Assembly (NCBI RefSeq): GCF_019320115.1
Contig: NC_089597.1
Span: 124,335,485 to 124,399,484, forward strand
DNA length: 64,000 nucleotides
Source of the DNA: Miscanthus floridulus
Lineage: Eukaryota; Streptophyta; Magnoliopsida; Poales; Poaceae
Direction of reading: 5' to 3'
Positions within the stretch are counted from its first letter, which is position 1, and each line of letters opens with the position of its first letter. The position numbers and the translations under genes are program-made. The notes below the pieces were generated by a model. The model was not told the DNA's origin. It searched no databases and worked only from the letters and a program-made list of their open reading frames with translations. Of this stretch, positions 12,625 to 23,782 are shown piece by piece.

Positions 12625-12825
12625 ACTATGGGTTGTCGTGCCCAGTGGCATGGCACGGCACGCCTAAGTCGTGATAGTGTCATGTCTGGGCCGCTAAGTC
12701 AGCACGGCGGCACTATCAGGCACGACACGGCTAACATGTCGTGCCACATAGTGCCGTGCCTAGCCGTGCCATGCCTGGCCGTGTCTGTGCCAGTGCCGTG
12801 CCAGGCGGCCCGTTTGGCCAACTAT

Positions 12826-13424
12826 AATGTGTACACGTGGGCGGGTAGGTAGATTTCGGCTGAAAAAAAATTACGTGCGGGATGGGTGTGGAAGAAGTTT
12901 TGTACGACAGGAACGCGTAAGACGTAAGATGTGTAAGTGTAAGATGGCAGATGGCCCACCGATGAATTGATATAGAGCGTTAGATCTAAAGACTTAATTC
13001 ATCCAACGATTCCTATGTAAGTTGGGTAAGCAAATTTTGGGTGAATGATATTTTCAACTCCTTCGCTCTTTTATAATATAGATATATTTTTATTTTTGTT
13101 TTTTTCCTTTTTACTTATTCTTCTTTTCTTTTCTTTTTACTTTTTTATTTTCTTCTTTTATTATTCTTTTTTTGTTTCCTTTCTTTCTTTTATTTACTAT
13201 TTCTCTTTCATTTTATTTTTTTTTGTAGTTTTTTTATTCTTTATATTTTATATTTTTCTTTCATTATTTTCTTTTATATAATTCATTATTTCGTTTATAT
13301 ATTTTTATGTTTTCTTTTTCTATTTCTTTTCCTTTCTATCTCTTTTTATGTTTCTTATGGATTTTGTTATTGTCATTTTGATTTATTTTCTTATTTTGAT
13401 TATTTTAAGTTTTCTATGTTTGTG
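12826..13424. other. Unassigned AT-rich stretch with long T-rich tract
   Basis: 12826-13040 has no recognisable feature. 13040-13410 is an extreme T-rich run (mixed TTTTA, TTCTTTT words) whose open frame would encode only Phe/Ile/Leu-rich low complexity and is not a gene. A similar T-rich run occurs at 15965-16150, on the far side of the minisatellite. Confidence 0.6.
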
Positions 13425-13501
13425 AGATACATGTGATGTTCACGTAGCATACATGTAATGTTTACGTAGTATATGATGTTCTATGATGTACTCTGTGATG
13501 T
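13425..13501. repeat. Minisatellite, left piece
   Basis: Imperfect repeats are built on GATGTTCACGTAGTATACAT and GATGTTCTATGATGT words. The array is cut at 13501 by a solo LTR and resumes at 15512. Confidence 0.8.
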
Positions 13502-15511
13502 TGAAAGGTCCTAATATGACTAGAGGGGGGGTGAGTAGCCTATTTAAAATTCTACAAATACACTAGAGCAATTTAATTAGTAAAACAAACGGCGAAATAT
13601 AAACTTACTCTAGCTCTACAAGGGTTTCAAGCCACCTACCCAATAATTCTAATTGTTATGATCTCTAGTCACATAAGAGACTAAGTCACTACTCACTAAG
13701 AGCTCTCAACAAGGCTACACTAAAGAGCTCCACTAGATGAAACTAAGCTATAAGGCAAGCTCTCAATTCTAACTACACTAAAGAGCTTGCTACAACTAGT
13801 TTGCGGGAAAGTAATAGAGTAAGGTGATTATACCGTCGCGTCGAGGAATGAACCAATCACAATATAATGACAACCAATTCACCAGGAGAATTCCAATCAC
13901 ACAAGAGACACAAGATTTTCTCTCGAGGTTCACGTGCTTGCTGGCACGCTAGTCCCCGTTGTGTCGACCAACACTTGGTGGTTCGACGGCTAAGAGGTAT
14001 TGCACAAACCTCGTCCACATAATTGGACATCACAAGAACCTATCCATAAGTAAGGTAGCACAATGACACGAGCAATCCACTAGAGTTACCTTTTGGCTAT
14101 GCGTCGGGGAAGGTACAAGACCCCCCACAATCACCGGAGCCAGCCATGAACAATCACCAATACGTGCCGAAGCACCTCCGCTGCTCCAAGCCATCTAGGT
14201 GGTGGCAACCATCAAGAGTAATAAGAAATCTACAGTCACAACGATCCTCAAGTGCCACTAGATGCAATCACACAAGCAAATACACTTAAAATCACTCTCA
14301 ATCTCATTATGATGATGAATCAATGATGAAGATGAGTGTGAGGTGTTTGCTTAAGCTCACAAGGATGTCAAGTATGTCAAAGTGCTAAGAGAGCGAGTCT
14401 AGGGCCGACCAACACACTTAAATAGGGAGCCAACCATGAAGAGTTGTTGGCCCCCCCTGCCTGTTTTCCTAAGTCGACCGGACGCGTAGATGGGAAGTGA
14501 CCGGACATAGACCCCCAGCGTCTAGTCCTACATCGCCATCCACGTGTCACAGCCTTTGAATACCGCGCGTTGATCTCCAACGATCACTAGACGACTTTGA
14601 TCGCGGTTAAAGAACGACTGGACACAACGCTCAAGTCACCTGACGCACAATCACGTGGCATCCGATCATTTCTAGTAACCATCCAGAGGCATTTTCTACG
14701 GACTGGACACGTCAGGTCACTAGGGACCGGATGCACACGGGAGTCAGGTCAGTTCAAGCCTTGCATAGGGCAGTGACGTCAATGTACGTCAGCGACAACC
14801 TGACGCACCCCTTGTGCATCCGATCACAAGTTCCCAGCAGAGTCTGGTCGCGAGGCCACTCTGCTTCTTTTCTGCTCGCGATGATCGGACGCATGGCCAG
14901 CGTCAGATCGTTGCGTCCGGTCACACCTCGCTCTCGACCAGACACCACTTCTCCCGCTATAATTGACCGGACACGCAAGTCACTCTGACTGCAGCGTCCG
15001 GTCGAGGACTTTCACCTCCTTTTCTTTTTCTAAGTCCTCAACTGCTTTACCCTTGCTTTCAACTTGCTAACCATAAAGTGTAGAACTTGTGTGCACATGT
15101 GTTAGCATTTTTCAAAGTGTTTTCAAGGGTCAATTGTTAGCACACTTGGTCCCTAAATGCATATGCAAGAATCATATCACCTATTGGCACTCGATAATCG
15201 CTTAGCCAAAGATTTCCCCTCTTTATAGTATGGCTATCGATCCTAAATGTACTTACATCCTCTATGGTGTCTTTAAGTGCCAAAACAAAAACATATCTTA
15301 TACCTTTACCGTGATCTTCTTGGATTTTGTTTTTCTTTCTTTTTTTCCAAGTTGAGCACTTGATCGTCATCATCATATGTCCATCTTCAACTCCATGGAC
15401 CTCATCTTGCTCCACCACTTGGCATAGGACCATCCTTTCATGTCTATACACTAAGTACAAGGATTAGTCCTAGGGTTTCATTAATTATTCAAAACCAAAC
15501 TAGTGCTTTCA
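13502..15511 (-). mobile_element. Solo LTR (2010 bp), SIRE/Maximus-like, TSD GATGT
   Basis: On + it begins TGAAAGGTCCTAATATG and ends CTAGTGCTTTCA, with GATGT at 13497-13501 and 15512-15516. Read on -, it starts TGAAAGCACTAG and ends with a C-rich CACCCCCCCTCTAG block and ACCTTTCA, the same plan as the 3' LTR at 6795-8404. The ACCGGACGC/GTCCGGTC motif cluster is also present (14470-15005). It is therefore a relative of the SIRE-type LTR in the opposite orientation. No internal region remains. Confidence 0.92.
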
Positions 15512-15960
15512 GATGTTCACGTCGTATACATATGGTGTTCTATGATATATTTTGTGATGATGTTCATGTAGTATACATGTGATATTCTATGATGTTATGT
15601 TCATGTAGTATACATGTTGATGTTCTATCATGTTTTATGATGTTCACGTGGTATACATATGATGTTCTATGATATGTTTTCTGATGTTCACACAATATAC
15701 ATGTGGTGTTCATGTAGTATACATAGAACATGTGATGTTTTGTGTTGTTTTATGATGTTCACATAGTGTACATGTGATGTTCTATGATGCATTCTTACGA
15801 TGTTCATGTAGTATATAAGTGATGTTTATGCAGTATACCTATCATGTTCTTTGATATATTGTTCGATGTTCACATTATATACATGTGATGTTCTATCATG
15901 TATTTTGTGATGTTCACGTAATCAGTTGTTTTAGTAGTGTTTTTGTGATGTTCTATGTGT
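15512..15960. repeat. Minisatellite, right piece
   Basis: About ten imperfect copies alternate GATGTTCACGTAGTATACATGT-like and GATGTTCTATGATGTATTTTG-like words, with a half-unit of roughly 30-40 bp. It continues the array seen at 13425-13501. Confidence 0.85.
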
Positions 15961-16479
15961 TTTTATCATGTTCCTTTTTATATGTTGTTTTGTATTATAT
16001 TTTATTTTTTTCTTCCACTTATTTACAATCAATTATAATTTTCTTTTTTTTATTTCACTCTTTCTTTGTGTATTTCATTTTATTTTCTTTGTTACTTTCC
16101 CTTTTTCTTGTATTTTTCCTATTACGTAGTTTTTTATATTTCATGAGATGTTGATGGCATATTTTGGTCTAGAATATTTTTTTTGCAAGGTGAAATACTT
16201 TTTTTCCCAGACTTAAATAGTTCCGTCCACGGTAGACATGGACGTCTACGACGGCATCTTCGTCGACCAACTCAACCCCTCGCATGCTGAGGCAATGTGA
16301 GAGCTCTTTCCGGACCCACAGGGAGAGCGGCCGAGGCGTCGCGTCTGATCGTCGGTGATGGCTAGGTAGCGTGATTAGTGAGTAATAGCATATGACCACC
16401 TTCTGCTAGGGAGGGCAAAGCCGATTGTATAACACTTCTCCCCTAGTGTGCAATGTTCATGGCGCATTGTCATAATATT
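15961..16479. other. T-rich tract and unassigned sequence
   Basis: 15961-16150 is T-rich low complexity like 13040-13410. 16150-16479 has no recognised coding or structural feature. It may belong to the body of the LINE whose 3' tail follows, but I see no protein motif. Confidence 0.5.
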
Positions 16480-16545
16480 CACTATTTCTCGATCTTAATA
16501 CAAAGATACGCAAATATTTTGCGTATTCGAGAAAAAAATAAATAG
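16480..16545 (+). mobile_element. LINE (L1-type) 3' tail
   Basis: The string TTAATACAAAGATACGCAAA followed by TTTTGCGTATTCGAGAAAAA is the usual 3' end of grass L1-type LINEs, with a stem formed by the ACGCAAA/TTTGCGT arms and then a poly-A. The 5' extent and TSD are not defined. Confidence 0.55.
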
Positions 16546-17559
16546 CAAAAAAATCGCATGGCGCAGTGGTACGAAATGAATTTCTTAGACCATATCTCCC
16601 ACACATTATTTTTGCTCCTCCTATTTTCTAATTTTTATTTCTGATCTCCTTTAGATCTATGTGCGAACTCCTATTTTATAGTATTTTATTTATTTCACCT
16701 CTACTTGACATCTATACATACGTTCACGTGATGATGTCATCTCTCGAGCAAAAATCAGCGCCTAGCGGCCGTGCGGAGCGGGCCGGCCCATGGGCAGGAG
16801 CAGCGGAGGCCCATGCGCCGTGATCGGATTGTAACACGCCGTGGAAACCATGCAGGAGTGCTGTAGGTTGGCTTCCGTCCCGCGCGCGCGTCCGAACGGA
16901 CGGACCCTAGCAGATCCCCCGTGCGGGAGCCGAGCCGAAACCTTGGGCCGTCGCGTGCATGCGCGCCCCGGGATCAGCACGTCGTCCAGCTGCGGGCGCG
17001 ACGTGCGTGCCAGTGCTGTGCTGGCTGGCCTTGCCTTGTCTTTGCCTGGCTACGCTGGTCAACCCGGCCGGGCGGCATAGGCTGGGCGTACGTACGCGTA
17101 GGCAGGTGCCCGCTGGAGTCACGTCACGTGGAAACGACTTCAACCACCACAAGAACTCAGGAGGCCCTACAACCAAACTTCGTTTTTCACCGGCGTTCCC
17201 TCTTTTCCAATCCAGCGAACGATCTGACCGAACCAACAATCTCTACCATACATATCCACGCCATACGTTGCTCCTTCTCCTGTAAAAACTTCCGTTGTTA
17301 TTTGTCTTCACTTACCTCTTTCTGTTATGCGGAGCGGAGGCTAACGAGCCGTTCGAGTTGGATGTGCGCGGTGCGCGCGTCCATCTTTCTCATTTTTTGT
17401 TTTCTATTCTACTTTTTTTCTTTTACCTTTTTTATTTTTAAACATTAACCTACCTATTTTACATGATCATATGTATTCATATGCCAGTTGGTGTACTATG
17501 TTTTTTTTTCTTTTTCACCATTTTTTCTCTTCTTTCAATCTAATTGAATCTTATGATCA
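16546..17559. other. Unassigned; no gene supported
   Basis: A GC-rich stretch (16750-17120) is followed by a pyrimidine-rich one (17250-17560). Overlapping open frames occur on both strands of the GC-rich part, but none shows a domain, and the frames are shadows of base composition. Confidence 0.5.
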
Positions 17560-18100
17560 CAATCTACAAAAGTTATAATGAGAAGTTGTGATAATAATTT
17601 GTCATGTAAAAAATTTATATACATAAGTTGTGAGTATAATTTTGTAATTTTCTAAAAATAGAAAGGTATGATTTTTTTCCAAAAAAAGAGAAGTAAAAAA
17701 ATTATGACGATAAGTCGTTCCGTAAAACGTTATGCACATAATGAAAAGTTGTGCAAATATTTTTTTTCAAAATAAAAATAAAAATTATGATGAAAAATTA
17801 TGATGATAAGTTAATACATAAAAAGTTATGCATACCAGTTATTATACGTATAATTTTGTAACTTTCCAATAAAGAAAAAATGCGGGAATGATTTTTTCCT
17901 AGAAAAGGAAATTGTGTTAACAAATTTTGTTTTGCAAAATATTATATACAGAAGTTATGTGCATAACTTTGCAACTTTCTAAGAAAATATGGTGATAAAG
18001 TTTATACGAAAAGTTATACGTAAAAGTTGTGAGTATAACTTTGTAACTTTCTAAAAAAACAAAAGTTGCGGAAATATTTTTTTCCAAAAAAAAGAAAGTT
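17560..18100. repeat. Degenerate AT-rich tandem repeat (unit roughly 110-130 bp)
   Basis: The words AAGTTGTGAGTATAA, TTTTGTAACTTTCTAA and ATTTTTTTCCAAAAAAA return in the same order about four times, with insertions and substitutions. There is no coding potential. The repeat ends at about 18100 where ordinary sequence (GTTGGGTTGGTGAGATC) begins. Confidence 0.65.
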
Positions 18101-18362
18101 GTTGGGTTGGTGAGATCGTTGATTAGCTGGGTCTCAGAACCAGCGCATGGCAAAGCGCGCGAAAAGAGAATGAATGGCGCGTGTGGCACTGTCCAAATGG
18201 GGAAAAGGTGGGAATTCATTTTTTTCGAAAAATGAAACTCGTGGGACGTGTCAGAATGATCACTGATCTAGAATTGAGCGAACGTTCGTGAATTAGTGGG
18301 GTTGCCGTATAGCTGGCCGCCGCAACCCGCACGCACAGGTCGAGTAGAATGAGATGAATTGT
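18101..18362. other. Unassigned
   Basis: Nothing recognisable is seen between the AT-rich repeat and the first DUF26 copy. Confidence 0.5.
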
Positions 18363-18846
18363 GGGGGCTCTAGCTTGACAGCTCTCACCACAGGGGAATC
18401 GCTTGTGGCCTTTACATGCGGGGAAAGCGGGAACTGCACTACACTAGAGGGAGTGTGTACAACACAAATCTTGATAAGCTCGCCCGTGTTCTAGTCAAAA
18501 GCACACAAGGTTTCACGACGACCGTTGTCGGGTCTATACCCAATATGGTCTATGGAGCTGGGCTATGTCAAGGGGACGTCAAGCGGTCAAACTGAGCAGA
18601 TTGCATCACTATAGCTTTTCAAGATGCATCGCCAGATCTGCATAGGATACAAAGCCGCTATCTTCTTCTACGCGACCGATGCATCGTACAGTTCAAATCA
18701 AAAGTTGAACCCCTCCTCCATTAGCATCATCATCAGTTGCAATTTATACAAGTTCAACATTGATGAAGTGTCCCCGCAGATGGTAGGGCGATTACGGGGC
18801 GCGTGTGATGGGTGTGGGGCGAGTTACAGTGAGTAGTGGGACGAGC
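18363..18846 (+). pseudogene. DUF26 (Gnk2-like cysteine-rich) domain, decayed copy 1
   Basis: In one frame the copy reads TRGSVYNTNLDKLARVLV, then a GF-TTVVGSIPNMVYGAGLC segment, QGDVKRSN, a stop in place of the following Cys (TGA for TGC/TGT), ADCITIAFQDAS, and after a frameshift ICIGYKAAIFFY. This is the DUF26/stress-antifungal domain found in cysteine-rich receptor-like kinases and secreted CRRSP proteins (consensus F-TVG-P-VYGL-LCRGD-C-C). Frameshifts and a stop make it a pseudogene. There is no signal peptide, transmembrane segment or kinase domain nearby. It is the first of three direct copies spaced about 480 bp apart. Confidence 0.75.
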
Positions 18847-19317
18847 AATGGGAGGGCTTGAGCCCCTGCCGTGACAACTGTTACCATGGGGGAATTGCTA
18901 GTGGCCATTATATGTGGGAAAACCGGGAACTACACTAGAGGGAGTGTCTGCACCACAAATCTTGATAAGCTCGCACGCCGTCGAGTCCATACCCAATATG
19001 GTGTATGGAGCAAAGCTATGTCGAGGGGACGTCAACCCGTCTAACTGTGTAGACTACATCACTATAGCTTTTCAAGATGCATCGCAGATCTACATAGGAT
19101 ACAAAGCTGCTATCTTTCTTCTACGACCGATGATACAAAAGTCAAAAGTTGAACCCCTCCTCCATTAGCATCAAACAACGGTCTCTACAATTTATGCAAC
19201 AATGATGAAGTGTCCCCGCAAATGACCAGGGCGAGCATAGGGCCGTTCTTGGTTGAGCAGAGAGGCGTGAGATGAGCGTGTGATGGGAGTGGACGGGCTG
19301 CAAGTAGTGGGATGAGC
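18847..19317 (+). pseudogene. DUF26 domain, decayed copy 2
   Basis: It is a direct repeat of the previous copy. It shows YTRGSV-like sequence, a deletion within the middle of the domain, then ESIPNMVYGAKLCRGDVNPS, NCVDYITIAFQDAS (the second Cys of the pair changed to Tyr) and IYIGYKAAIFLLRPMI. The LCRGD motif is intact here. The flanking words, CTTGAGCCCC before and TGAACCCCTCCTCCATTAGC after, are shared with copies 1 and 3, so the duplicated unit is larger than the domain. Confidence 0.75.
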
Positions 19318-20278
19318 AGTTGGGGGGGCTCGAGCCCCCCTACTGTGACAACTCTCAGCACAGGGAAACGTTGGTGGCCTTTACATGTGGGGAAACTGGG
19401 AACTACATAAGAGGGAGTGTGTACAACACAAATCTGGATAAGCTCGCAAGTGTTCTTGTCAAAAGCACGATAGGTTCCACGACGACTATCGTTGGGTCTA
19501 TACTCAATGTGGTGTACGGATCATGGCTATGTCGGGCAGCGGCGGATCCAGGAAATATTTTAGGGGGGACTGAACAACACTGCTGCTCGATCTTAAGTCT
19601 CAGTCCCCCTACACTATAGAATTTTGCCTAAAAATTCATAAGGGCTCTACAGTAATTTGCACTGCTTCGGTTTGGGTAGGGGGGCTTGAGCCCCCCCCCC
19701 CCCCGCCCCACTGCTGGATCCGCCCCTGATGTCGGGGGACGTCAAGTGTTCTAACTGCGCGGACTGCATCACTATAGCTTCTCAAGATGCATCACAGATC
19801 TGCATGATACAAAACTGCTATCTTCTTCTACGACCCATGCATCATACAGTTTTCAAAATCAAAAGTTGAACCCCTCCTCCATTAGCATCAACGGTCTCTA
19901 CAATTTATACAAGCTCAACAATGACGAAATGTCCCCGTAGATGATCATGATTTTCAAAAACGCCATTTTCGAGTTTCTTAGCGTTGTAGATGAATATGCA
20001 GCTACAGCCTCAAGCAAGTTTGACATCGGAGGAAATCTGGACTATTTTCTAGAGTGGACTTTGTTCTTTAAATATATAGGAAGTAAATCCGGGCTATTTG
20101 TCAGAGTGAGGAGATTTGACAATTTGGGAACCCAGAGATATATACTTGGGTTGATAGAAACTCTAGTTAAGGGGTTGCCCACCTACTTTTCTTTTTATCG
20201 ACCATGCCACACATTTTTCTTAAGAGACAAAATCTTGGCACTAACTCAGGTGCGTGCAGTTTGTGGTTTCCCTAAATG
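19318..20278 (+). pseudogene. DUF26 domain, decayed copy 3, plus start of a second domain; split by a MITE
   Basis: The copy reads AFTCGETGNYIRGSVYNTNL and then VGSILNVVYGSWLCR before a 192-bp MITE interrupts it at 19537. After the MITE the domain resumes (GDVKCSNCADCITIAS-like, then a decayed YKTAI segment). Unlike copies 1 and 2, it runs on into EFLSVVDEYAATASSKFDIG (about 19970-20030), which resembles the linker and start of the second DUF26 domain in CRRSP/CRK proteins. The remainder up to the stop at 20276-20278 has no motif I recognise. It is clearly non-functional. Confidence 0.65.
19537..19728. mobile_element. hAT-type MITE (192 bp), TSD ATGTCGGG
   Basis: The ends are CAGCGGCGGATCCAG and its near-perfect inverse CTGGATCCGCCCCTG. 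ATGTCGGG flanks it at 19529-19536 and 19729-19736. An 8-bp TSD and a CAGxGGCGG-type terminus fit hAT. It contains a homopolymeric C run near 19691-19704. No coding capacity. Confidence 0.9.
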
Positions 20279-23200
20279 ACTGTATACGGAAAAAGGCCAA
20301 CAGGATGTCTTCTATTTGTGGTTGAGTCTTATTAAAAAAATAACTTTTACATTTCAGATTTGAACATAATTAAGAAAGGGCATGACATTAGCATGCTGAT
20401 CTAACGAACTATGCTCAATGCACATCATCCGAAAAAATATAAAATATACATTCAAAATTCCATGGACAACTACAACATGTCTGCTATATTTTTTAGGAGG
20501 GAATAGTAGGTGAATAAAAAAGAGCATGTCAGTCGTATGATCGAACTTGTTTTTGAGCCATACTGGGTACGTACGTGTGTGCCATGCAGCCGCGCACATG
20601 CGCACAGCCTCACCGCATGCGCGCGTCGTATTCCGACACTCCGTCACGGCTCTCTCCTCTCCCCCGGGCGCCGGGGCGCCGGGAACGGGAAGGAAGTTCA
20701 CTTGCCGCTGTGTGAGCCAGCTAGAATAGCACGCCGTCTCCGCCGGAAACCCCCGGACCCCAATGCGGCTAGCTCACATGCTTGCGTACGTCGCCGAGAG
20801 AGACCGACGACGACGCAGGCGTGCTCGATCGCGTCTTCCTCCACGGGCACGGTCCACCGCTGCACGGCACCGTGGCTGGTGTTCGCACATGAAAACGTTG
20901 CCATCGCGCCGTGTTCGCAAGGCAGTTCGGTACGTGGCTCTGTTGGCAGGCCTTCTAGCCACATGGGAGCGCCGTGTTCTTCTGGATCAGACGACAGACG
21001 CCCCTGCAGGGCGAGCCGACGCAGAGTCGCCATCCGCCAAAGCCGTCGTTGTGGGCTTGTGGCCGGCGCTGCCCGTGGCCTGGAGCTGGGAGCCTAATCA
21101 TCATCGTCGACCGATTCGGTAACTCAATCAATCATGGTTCGCCGGACTTTTGCCGTCGAAGCTACGTCAGTACGGATTAGGATTACCATCACGGGGGCGC
21201 TTTGTTAGTTTTTATCTATCTTTTTGTACTGTCAGACACGCTTACCGATGAGATAATCGCGGTCGAACCACCATTGATCGAGTTCCTGCCGGCAAGCAAG
21301 CAATGATCTCCACCTGGTGTGTCGCGTTCCGGTCAGGGTCAGGCTTTTTGCAAAGCAGGTCTGCCGTTAAAGCGGATACGTTTCTCCTTGTGTCCGGCCC
21401 ACTCGCGGGCCTCGAAAGCTCACACGTGTTACGAAACGTGGATGAGTCACCTGCTCTTTTTGCACCACCATCATCATCGTTGGCATGGCTTGGCACGTAC
21501 TTCTATGCATCCGGCTGGGCGGCCAGCGATAGACCGTAGCAAGCATGAATGATTGATGAAGCACAATCCTGCGAGACCGTAGCCTGAAACTACTCCGTCT
21601 CAACCAAAATAACCGCACACAAATGATGGTTTGGAAAGGGAAGCAGATATTACTCCTGCCTTGGAGCTGAAGGTATATTATTGCTTTTACACTTTGGATG
21701 TTCAGTTCACACGCGCGTGCAGAATCTTTTTCATGCGGAGAGCGACAACTGACAAGAACCGATGTGTGTGGATCTGACACGACCATGATGCTCATCGCCC
21801 TCCTCGAAGTCAGGCAGTGTACGTAGTGCAGTACAGTCACAGATCGTGGACAAGACAATAACCCACTCGTGTGTGTGTGCTGGTAAAAGCTTGAAAGCTT
21901 GCCGCTCGTTAAGCACCAACCACAGGGCCAACGTTCGAATCAGACAGGAACAGGATGATTGATACATTAAGCTGAATTTTATATCGCCTGTCATGGTTTA
22001 CTTAGCGCTGGAGATCGGGCTAGTGCAGGGCCCTGTGTTGCGCTTTGGAACCTTGTGGCTCTCCCTTTCTACCAAGCACTTAGCATTTTTCTTTTTTTTC
22101 AGTAAGCATTTGTGGGCAGGCCCAGGGGGTTCCGGTTGCAGACGCGGCAATCCAGCACGGGTAGGACGGTAGGAGGCGAGCAGCCTAATTTACAACCGAC
22201 CTCGTAGTCGTAGGACACAAGCATGTGGAAGGGCAAGGGCAATCCAGCACGCGTAGGACCGACCAATCCTTTCCCGTCCACGTACAAACTGACATGTACA
22301 GAAACGTGGAAGAAGAAGAATCTGGTCATTTGCGATGGCTTCTCTCCGTCGTCCTAACACGGCCATACGGGGCTCAGTCTGTGCGGATATTCAGCTACCA
22401 AGGACAGAACAGCGACCAACCAGAACCCAGAACCAGACCAGAGCTGCTGAAGTACGCACATTCCTGCATCCTGCCGCTGCAGGATTGCATACGCGTACAC
22501 CGTTCCATTTCCAACAGGACACCGATACGCACCCAGCATCGATGTCCTTACCCATTAATGGAAACCGGTTTATTCTGCAGTTAAAGCCAGAAAATAGTAC
22601 CTTCCCTGCTCTGAAGTCTCGAACGTCATCTGCATCTCCAATTCTCCATTCCGTGCCCTCTTTCGGCGGCACCACGGACACGGATGCCTTGCCTTCGCCC
22701 CGGCCCGGAGCGGCGGTTAGCATCATCGGAAGCCCTCAGAAAACGGCAAAAAGGATCAATCAGAAGAAGAAAAGAAAGAAAGAAAACGTCGCTTTGCTTC
22801 GTCTTGAGCCACAACGGGCGCTTTTGGTAGTGGAAACATTAAAGAAACCCCAGCAATCTTTCGGGAATATATGCGCGCAAACAAAAAGAGAGAGCGCTGC
22901 GCGCGCGTCCCTTTTTGACTCTCCGCGGCTCGGCTGCCGCTTTGCTTCCTCGGCTCCCCGTCGCCATCCATGCTTTGGGCGCTGGTCGCTAGCGCTCGCC
23001 ACGAGTCCTCTTCCTCTCCCGGCGCCTCGCGGGCCCGCCGCGCCGTATCTAGTAGACGCACGCGACGCGACGTCACTGTAGACTGTAGGGTTACCCATGG
23101 ATGCAGCAACCAGCAAGCCAGCAGGGGCCAGGGGCCATGGATGCCATGTCCGTGTCCTGGGTTCTCTAAACCGGCGACCTTCTCGCCGCGGATGTACTCC

Positions 23201-23782
23201 CGTCTCGGACGGTGCTCCGAGAAACAAAACGTGCCGAATGGCGAGACGAGATGAACCAGATGAGCTGGATGGCGGGGAACTGGAGATGGAGATGGAGATG
23301 GAGATGCTTGCTGGTACTGGTAGCTGGGACAGGCTACAGAGTACAGACTGCAGATGCAAGCTGCCGAGACAGGGGTCAAGGTTTTAACGGTGCTGTCCGT
23401 AACATACTGGTAGTAGTTTAACGGTTTCGAGGCTGCTCAGTGCGAGAGACTGCGAGCATGTACTACATGGATGTCTGTACACACTCGCGTCAGTTATTTA
23501 ATCCTCCCCTCTCCCCGTTTCTACGCCCCTCTAGAACGAGCGGAGGACGAAGCAGTGACAACGGGAGCGATGAGGAGCAGGGGAGGCCAGCCCGGTGCTA
23601 GTTGGCCGCGCGCGTCGGGCATTTGTTTGTTTACCTCGGGATGGGATGGGATGGGATGGGATGGGATGATGGACGATCAGCGGGAAAGAGAGTCTAATCT
23701 GTGTGCGCGTCCCCAGGAGGCCCATGCTGGGGCCTTAATATTCCCCCGTGTCCGTCTCCGTCAACAATTCCCCTTCGGCCGC
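20279..23782. other. Unassigned upstream region; no gene supported
   Basis: Several GC-rich stretches give long overlapping frames on both strands (for example 20510-21122 and 22335-23380), but none shows a recognisable domain, consistent start context or splice structure, and opposite-strand frames are equally open. Small repeats occur: GAGATG repeats near 23283-23306 and GGGAT repeats at 23638-23667. It may include distal promoter of the peroxidase gene. Confidence 0.5.
23638..23667. repeat. Microsatellite (GGGAT)n
   Basis: Five consecutive pentamers GGGAT are followed by a partial unit. Confidence 0.9.

Larger units (their letters stand above)
8405..12825 (+). mobile_element. 3' part of an hAT DNA transposon, interrupted by a solo LTR
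   Basis: It is made of 8405-9039 and 12625-12825, which rejoin once the solo LTR and one copy of its ACTAT duplication are removed. The first part encodes the hAT transposase C-terminus. The last part is rich in GGCACGGC/GCCGTGCC words, which are typical of plant hAT subterminal regions, and ends CCCGTTTGGCCAACTATA, close to the terminal inverted repeat of many grass hAT elements. The left end is beyond the copia element and outside the window, so the 8-bp TSD cannot be checked. The exact right boundary is uncertain by a few bases. Confidence 0.78.

Noticed and set aside
13045..13281. Open frame encoding a Phe/Ile/Leu-rich 'membrane protein'
   Set aside because: It is a translation of a T-rich low-complexity tract, with no codon structure or neighbours to support it.
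20510..21122. Overlapping GC-rich open frames on both strands
   Set aside because: Frames are equally open on both strands, Arg-rich by composition, with no domain or splice pattern.
22335..23380. A 248-codon frame on + and 200-codon frames on -
   Set aside because: Mutually overlapping, composition-driven, no recognisable domain. The - frames include the translated GAGATG repeat.
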